Of a DNA stretch of 9,017 bases, positions 5,147-9,017 are shown in pieces. The translations under genes and the position numbers were made by a program. The notes under the pieces are model-generated. The model had not been told where the DNA came from. It made no database searches and saw nothing but the letters and a program-made list of their open reading frames with translations. The stretch's first letter is position 1. Every line of letters starts with the position of its first letter. Location of the stretch: contig LOES01000081.1 of NCBI GenBank assembly GCA_001515955.1, forward strand, positions 1-9,017, in the 5' to 3' direction. Source of the stretch: Clostridia bacterium BRH_c25 (GTDB lineage: Bacteria; Bacillota_A; Clostridia; Lutisporales; Lutisporaceae).

Positions 5147-7144
5147 ATGAGAAGCATCAAGGCTAAAATTGTAGTCAGTTTAATTGTGCTATTATTGGTT
5201 GTATGTACAGGGTTTGCAGGTATCTCCTATTACACTGCTTCAAATGCCTTAGTGGCAAAGGTTGAGGAGGCATTACCCCAATTGGCTGAGCAGGCAGCAA
5301 ATGCAGTAAAAAATAGTGTAGAGGGGCAGCTGGATACCCTTGAAGCAATAGCGTTGAACCATGTTATCAGTGATATTGATATGGCCTGGGAAGATAAACT
5401 GATGATACTGAATGAGGAAGTGGCGAGAAATGGACATATCAGGATGGGCATAGTCGATTTGAATGGAGATATGATATCTACAGACGGTTCTACTATGAAT
5501 ATTGCGGATAGGCCTTATTTTAAGAAGGCAATCGCTGGGGAGAAATATGTATCAGATCCGACTGTCAGTAAAGTGAATAACAGTATTATTATCGCATTTG
5601 CGGTTCCAATCAAGCAAAACGATTCTATTGTAGGTGTACTGGTCGCAACGAGAGATGGAAACAGCTTAAGAGACATTACAAATGAAGTGACCTTCGGTGA
5701 ATCCGGCAAGGCGTTCATGATAAACAAAAGCGGAGTTAAAGTAGCTCATAGTAACGCGGAATTAGTAATGCAAATGGACAATGACCTGGAAAATGTTAAG
5801 AATGACCCAAAGCTTGAGCCATTGGCAGAACTGGAAAAGCAAATGACAGAAGGGAAAACCGGCGTTGGAGAATATGAATATGAAAGTATTGTTAAATACT
5901 TGGGGTTTGCGCCGGTAAATGGCACAAATTGGTCCATTGCGGTAGCTGCACCTAAGAGTGAGGTTTTGTCCGGGCTTAATACACTTCGAATCTACATGCT
6001 TACAGCTGCTGCAGTGTTCCTGCTGTTAAGTGCTGCTGCAGGTTTTGTAGTTGCAGGATTTATTTCAACTCCAATTACATTGATAACAGACCACCTAAAG
6101 AAAATTGCAGGCGGGGATTTTACTTGTCAGGTTCCTGACAAATGCAGAAAATTAAAGGATGAGATCGGCACTTTGGCCAAATCCCTGGAAACCACACAAG
6201 GGTCGATTGGAGAGCTGATAAGGGGTGTGGTTTCTGAGGCAGGAAATGTAAACAAGGCAGTAATGCTTACAAGCAAATATATGTCAGAGCTAAGCAGCCA
6301 GATTGAAGATGTATCCGCGACAACTGAAGAGTTGTCCGCCGGCATGGAGGAAACTGCAGCATCAACAGAGGAAATGAATGCTACGTCTTCAGAGCTTGAT
6401 ACGGCTGTAGAGTCAATTGCAGCAAAAGCTCAAGAGGGTGCTGTTTCTGCAGGAGAAATAAGCATGAGGGCAAATAATCTGAGAAAGAGCTTTATTGAGT
6501 CCCAGGAAAGTGCCTTAAAAGTGTTTGTTGAAGTCAAAGAAAAGCTTGAAAAGGCATTGGAGGATTCCAAGACAGTTGACAAAATCAACGAACTGGCAGA
6601 TGCAATACTGCAGATTACATCCCAGACCAATCTACTTGCTCTTAATGCGGCAATAGAAGCGGCAAGAGCTGGAGAAGCAGGCAGGGGATTTGCAGTAGTT
6701 GCCGATGAGATTCGCAAACTCGCTGAAGATTCCAAGAATACTGTTAACGAGATACAGGATATAACAAAGACTGTAACTCTGTCTGTAGAGAACCTTTCCT
6801 CAAGCGCAAACAGTCTGCTCTCATTCATGAGCACCGATGTTGACAGGGATTATAAGACTATGCTGGCTGCTACTGAAGAATACAGAAATGATGCGGAGAC
6901 AGTTGACAATCTCGTAACAGATTTCTCGGCTACCTCTGAGGAGCTTGCAGCATCCATACAGAATATGGTCAAGGCTATAAACGAAATAACTGCGGCAACA
7001 AACGATGGAGCCAGCGGAACCTCCAACATTGCCCAAAAAACAAATGCTGTTGCTGAAATGGCAGCTGAAGTCATGAAGCAGTCCGAGCTGTCAAAGCAAA
7101 GTGCTGATAAGCTTACTGAGTTGGTTGTTAGCTTTAAGATATAG
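5147..7144 (+). CDS. Methyl-accepting chemotaxis protein (Cache - HAMP - MCP signal domain)
   Basis: A 665-residue transmembrane chemoreceptor that senses an extracellular signal and controls the CheA/CheW kinase complex, and through it flagellar rotation. TM1 is at about 7-29; the external region (about 30-280) is Cache-like, with DRPYFKKAI (121-129) and a repeated strand pattern suggesting a double Cache module; TM2 is about 282-306; HAMP about 307-360 with its Pro309; then a long coiled-coil methyl-accepting domain. The hairpin tip that contacts CheA/CheW is unmistakable: [18 protein letters not shown] followed by [19 protein letters not shown] (from Gln493). There is no CheR-tethering pentapeptide at the C-terminus. 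The ligand cannot be predicted. Start ATG 5147 has GGAGG 8 bases upstream; a GTG at 5132 overlaps that site and is rejected. The c-di-GMP riboswitch and terminator upstream imply expression linked to c-di-GMP level. Monocistronic, terminated at 7168-7203. Confidence 0.97.
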   Translation: MRSIKAKIVVSLIVLLLVVCTGFAGISYYTASNALVAKVEEALPQLAEQAANAVKNSVEGQLDTLEAIALNHVISDIDMAWEDKLMILNEEVARNGHIRMGIVDLNGDMISTDGSTMNIADRPYFKKAIAGEKYVSDPTVSKVNNSIIIAFAVPIKQNDSIVGVLVATRDGNSLRDITNEVTFGESGKAFMINKSGVKVAHSNAELVMQMDNDLENVKNDPKLEPLAELEKQMTEGKTGVGEYEYESIVKYLGFAPVNGTNWSIAVAAPKSEVLSGLNTLRIYMLTAAAVFLLLSAAAGFVVAGFISTPITLITDHLKKIAGGDFTCQVPDKCRKLKDEIGTLAKSLETTQGSIGELIRGVVSEAGNVNKAVMLTSKYMSELSSQIEDVSATTEELSAGMEETAASTEEMNATSSELDTAVESIAAKAQEGAVSAGEISMRANNLRKSFIESQESALKVFVEVKEKLEKALEDSKTVDKINELADAILQITSQTNLLALNAAIEAARAGEAGRGFAVVADEIRKLAEDSKNTVNEIQDITKTVTLSVENLSSSANSLLSFMSTDVDRDYKTMLAATEEYRNDAETVDNLVTDFSATSEELAASIQNMVKAINEITAATNDGASGTSNIAQKTNAVAEMAAEVMKQSELSKQSADKLTELVVSFKI

Positions 7145-7167
7145 AAATGATAGATAAACATATACAT

Positions 7168-7203
7168 AAAAAGTCCAAACTACAGTTGTGGTTTGGACTT
7201 TTT
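7168..7203. terminator. Bidirectional intrinsic terminator between chemoreceptor and 85-aa gene
   Basis: A 16-bp stem (7168-7183 with 7188-7203, one T-G wobble) around the loop AGTT. A5 on the left and T5 on the right make it functional for the chemoreceptor on the plus strand and for the small minus-strand gene, whose stop is 10 bases away. Confidence 0.92.
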
Positions 7204-7213
7204 ATCTTTCTAT

Positions 7214-7471
7214 TCACTGGAAACTCAGCCGTTCAAGAAATAATCTTCCGAATAATATGTTTTCAATAACTGTCTCCTTGAAATAGGGATTGGGCATAGC
7301 ACAGCTGCTTCCTGATTTCTGTAGGAAATACAGCTCTCCACTTTCTCCAATGACCTCGGCATAAAGCTTGCCATTCTTATAAAGCTTATCACCGACACTA
7401 AGCTTAATATCTTCAAAGCCGATCTGTTCATACATTTTTTCACTTATACCATTTCTTCTTTTTCTTTTCAT
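7214..7471 (-). CDS. Small hypothetical protein (85 aa)
   Basis: I do not recognise this family. The 85-residue product starts with a strongly basic stretch (MKRKRRNG). Its middle reads like a short beta-barrel: IKLSVGDKLYKNGKLYAEVIGES then GELYFLQKSGSS, alternating hydrophobic and charged residues with tight Gly turns. It ends in a hydrophobic, helix-like segment (ENILFGRLFLERLSF). There is one Cys (57) and no clear signal peptide or membrane span. Start ATG 7469-7471 has AAGGTGA about 5 bases upstream. A different minus-strand frame (7225-7443) is also open, but its product has a less protein-like composition and no ribosome binding site. A palindrome TTTCGCGAAA lies 30 bases upstream and could be an operator. 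Convergent with the chemoreceptor and divergent from the CpaE/TadZ-like gene. Confidence 0.66.
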   Translation of the reverse strand: MKRKRRNGISEKMYEQIGFEDIKLSVGDKLYKNGKLYAEVIGESGELYFLQKSGSSCAMPNPYFKETVIENILFGRLFLERLSFQ

Positions 7472-7560
7472 ATATTCACCTTAAATTGTTATATTATGTA
7501 TTTCGCGAAAAACATTTTACATGACTGATTCAAATTTCGCGTAAATATTTCCTTAATTTC

Positions 7561-7607
7561 ATTGAATTCGCGCTATACCCTGATGGAATACCTTAAGCGC
7601 GTTCAAT
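7561..7607. repeat. Large imperfect inverted repeat ATTGAA-(TT)-CGCGCT / AGCGCG-TTCAAT
   Basis: The left arm 7561-7574 and right arm 7596-7607 are complementary over 12 pairs, with a two-base TT bulge on the left, around a 21-base centre. The left arm contains the third TTCGCG box. It is not followed by a U-run on either strand, so it is not a standard terminator; it could be a protein-binding site or a structured leader RNA. Confidence 0.6.
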
Positions 7608-7695
7608 ATACAATATTATTTTCGACATTTATATTATCAAATTTAATACTTTTTTGCAAATCACGTGATAAATATGCACGTTTATCGAATATGGA

Positions 7696-7724
7696 TTGAC
7701 AGAAAATAGCATGATTCATATAAT
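7696..7724 (+). promoter_or_regulatory. Consensus sigma-A promoter for the CpaE/TadZ-like gene
   Basis: TTGACA (7696-7701), exactly 17 bases, TATAAT (7719-7724): a perfect match to consensus in both boxes and spacing. Predicted start near 7731, leaving about 100 bases of A-rich leader. A promoter this strong is usually held in check; the inverted repeats directly upstream (7661-7686) are candidate operator sites. Confidence 0.85.
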
Positions 7725-7831
7725 TTATCTTAACTGACTATAAAATAAAGGATAAAATGAAAAAATAAAACAAAAATAGAAAATAAAGTATAGGAAATAT
7801 TTTGCAGAAATACGTATATTGGGGGATATAT

Positions 7832-9017
7832 ATGAGATTACTATCAGCTCTTGGTTACGAAGATATTGAAGAATACTTGAAATACTTACGTGGAATCGTG
7901 GTATTGGATACAGTCAAGGATAAAAAGTCTCTCCTCGATGCGGTTGGAGCTGACAGATATGACTTGGTGCTTATTTCCAAAGAGCTTCCTGGAAGTGAGG
8001 AAATGGAGTATGTTGTTGAGATGCTTTCATCAGGAAAATTCAAGAATCAGAGAATTGTGTATATATATGGAGAATATGACGGTCCATGTGATGATTTTAT
8101 AAGGTTTTTAATTAGTCATGAAATATATGATTTCTATGTTGGTGACGAAATAACCTCCAGGGATATTGAGAGGCTTATATTCAGACCTGCCGGCAAGGAG
8201 ACTTCTTTTGGATATTTTAAAAGCCGTTATGATAATGAACGGTATTTTAGTCAGGCAGAACGCAAGTCAAAGCAAAAAAGGCATTTTTTCAATGGTGCCG
8301 CACTTACAGAATCCGGATTAAAAGGCATCCTGAGCATAAACATGAACAAAAGGCTTCCTTTTGAGAAGCTGATCATTTCAATAATATCAAATCAAGCTAC
8401 AGGTAAGTCACATACAGCTTGGAACTTGGGCTGCTGTCTTTCCAAACATGGATATGCCACCAGTCTTTTTAATATAGACAGAGGTTATTCAGCAAATTTG
8501 TTTTTTGATATTGATGATGCCTATTATGACCTGCTTGATTTCACTATAGAAAATAACAGTCACAAGGATATATTGAACAGCTGCTGTAAAAGGAAGAATC
8601 TAAGTATAATAACCGGGAAGCTCGGAGATGAGAAGGAAATTGCAGGTGATGATTTTGTAAAGCTGCTGTATGGTATCCGTACCAAATCTGATATCACAAT
8701 TATTGATACAAGGACAGGCTTATCAGCCTTAACCAGACTTTCTATAAAAAGCTCTACATATGATTTACTGATTTTTGACTGTGATATAATGCATTTCCAC
8801 ATGAATATGAACATGCTGGAGGAGCTGAAGGAGGATTTTGCTCCGGAGAAGACAATTGCGGTCATTAACAATACAAATGTAAAATCCTCAAGCCATAAGT
8901 TCATTTACAATGAGCTTATAAATACCGGAATACCTTTTAAAGACATAGCCATAATCAGCAGCTGCGGTCTTCTCAGCAGTGAAGTGATGCACACAGGTCT
9001 GTCGCCATATCAGGCGG
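7832..9017 (+). CDS. CpaE/TadZ-like protein: atypical receiver domain plus MinD/ParA-type ATPase, 3'-truncated
   Basis: 395 codons are visible with no stop; the gene runs off the window. Start ATG 7832 follows GGGGGA (7821-7826). Residues 1 to about 120 look like a receiver fold (DLVLISKELPG, then KNQRIVYIYGEYD), but Ser occupies the place where the phosphorylated Asp would sit in DLVLhD-type motifs, so it is an atypical receiver. A charged linker (about 130-180) follows. From about 180 there is a MinD/ParA/CpaE-like fold: IISIISNQATGKS with G191-K192-S193, then AWNLGCCLSKHGYATSLFNIDRG (Asp216 as the Walker A' Asp), then IIDTRTGLS as the switch II/Walker B block, and TIAVINNTN at the base-binding position. 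The usual KGGxGKT signature is degenerate (NQATGKS), lacking the signature Lys. Family knowledge: TadZ/CpaE proteins localise Tad/Flp pilus machinery at the pole. No pilus genes are visible here, so a BcsQ-like or other MinD-type role remains possible. Confidence 0.78.
   Translation, partial: MRLLSALGYEDIEEYLKYLRGIVVLDTVKDKKSLLDAVGADRYDLVLISKELPGSEEMEYVVEMLSSGKFKNQRIVYIYGEYDGPCDDFIRFLISHEIYDFYVGDEITSRDIERLIFRPAGKETSFGYFKSRYDNERYFSQAERKSKQKRHFFNGAALTESGLKGILSINMNKRLPFEKLIISIISNQATGKSHTAWNLGCCLSKHGYATSLFNIDRGYSANLFFDIDDAYYDLLDFTIENNSHKDILNSCCKRKNLSIITGKLGDEKEIAGDDFVKLLYGIRTKSDITIIDTRTGLSALTRLSIKSSTYDLLIFDCDIMHFHMNMNMLEELKEDFAPEKTIAVINNTNVKSSSHKFIYNELINTGIPFKDIAIISSCGLLSSEVMHTGLSPYQA

Larger units (their letters stand above)
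7472..7831. other. Divergent 360-base intergenic region, regulatory
   Basis: No coding frame is credible here. The half nearest the minus-strand gene holds three TTCGCG boxes (7502-7507, 7536-7541, 7567-7572; about 31-34 bases apart, i.e. near three helical turns) and a long inverted repeat at 7561-7607. TTCGACA at 7621-7627 is the complement of a Spo0A box (TGTCGAA). Next come the palindrome TCACGTGA (7661-7668) and GATAAA...TTTATC (7667-7672, 7681-7686), just before a consensus promoter at 7696-7724. The remaining leader (7731-7831) is extremely A-rich and ends with GGGGGA (7821-7826) as the ribosome binding site of the next gene. Confidence 0.6.

Noticed and set aside
7225..7443. Alternative 72-codon minus-strand frame overlapping the 85-aa gene
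   Set aside because: It has a different frame with no ribosome binding site and a shadow-like composition; the 85-aa frame has a start with AAGGTGA upstream and ends next to the shared terminator.
1..9017. Mobile elements, CRISPR arrays, tRNA or rRNA genes, attachment sites
   Set aside because: I saw no transposase or integrase motifs, no regularly spaced direct repeats, no cloverleaf tRNA with a TTCRANTC arm and no rRNA sequence; the window reads as stable chromosome.

Overview
The window looks like chromosome from an endospore-forming member of the Clostridia (low-GC Firmicutes). The evidence is AT-rich intergenic DNA, strong GGAGG ribosome binding sites, an alpha/beta-type small acid-soluble spore protein, a DUF4364 protein (a family I associate with Clostridia) and a likely Spo0A box. 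I see no rRNA, tRNA, CRISPR array, insertion sequence or phage gene. Most of the window is ordinary core genome; the interesting parts are regulatory.

Layout. (1) 3-911, plus strand: the C-terminal two thirds of folC (folate polyglutamylation), ending at a short bidirectional terminator. (2) 948-2669, minus strand: an apparent two-gene operon, a DUF4364 winged-helix-like protein followed by a divergent YchF/OLA1-type ATPase, with a recognisable extended -10 promoter. (3) 2730-3392, minus strand: an SASP gene and a 62-codon basic protein of unknown function, each followed by its own hairpin. (4) 3574-4822, plus strand: a lipoprotein polysaccharide deacetylase (CE4) whose promoter carries a Spo0A-type box over the -35 region, ending in a perfect 20-bp terminator stem. 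(5) 4839-7203, plus strand: a sigma-A promoter, a cyclic-di-GMP-I (GEMM-I) riboswitch, an intrinsic terminator, and a membrane chemoreceptor (Cache-HAMP-MCP signalling domain). (6) 7214-7471, minus strand: a small unrecognised protein. (7) 7472-7831: a regulatory-looking spacer with three TTCGCG boxes, a large inverted repeat, a possible Spo0A box and a consensus TTGACA-N17-TATAAT promoter. (8) 7832 to the window end, plus strand: the start of a CpaE/TadZ-like protein (atypical receiver domain plus MinD/ParA-type ATPase with a degenerate Walker A motif). It is probably the first gene of a Tad/Flp pilus or related surface locus that continues outside the window.

How the parts may connect: the riboswitch makes chemoreceptor expression respond to c-di-GMP, the messenger that usually sets the balance between swimming and surface life. 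The next plus-strand gene is a pilus-localisation type ATPase. A motility and surface-attachment theme is therefore plausible for 4.8-9.0 kb, but it is inferred from adjacency only. I found no clearly undescribed system. The best candidates for follow-up are the riboswitch-chemoreceptor unit, the Spo0A-box deacetylase promoter, the architecture of the 7.5-7.7 kb spacer, and the small proteins at 3204-3392 and 7214-7471.
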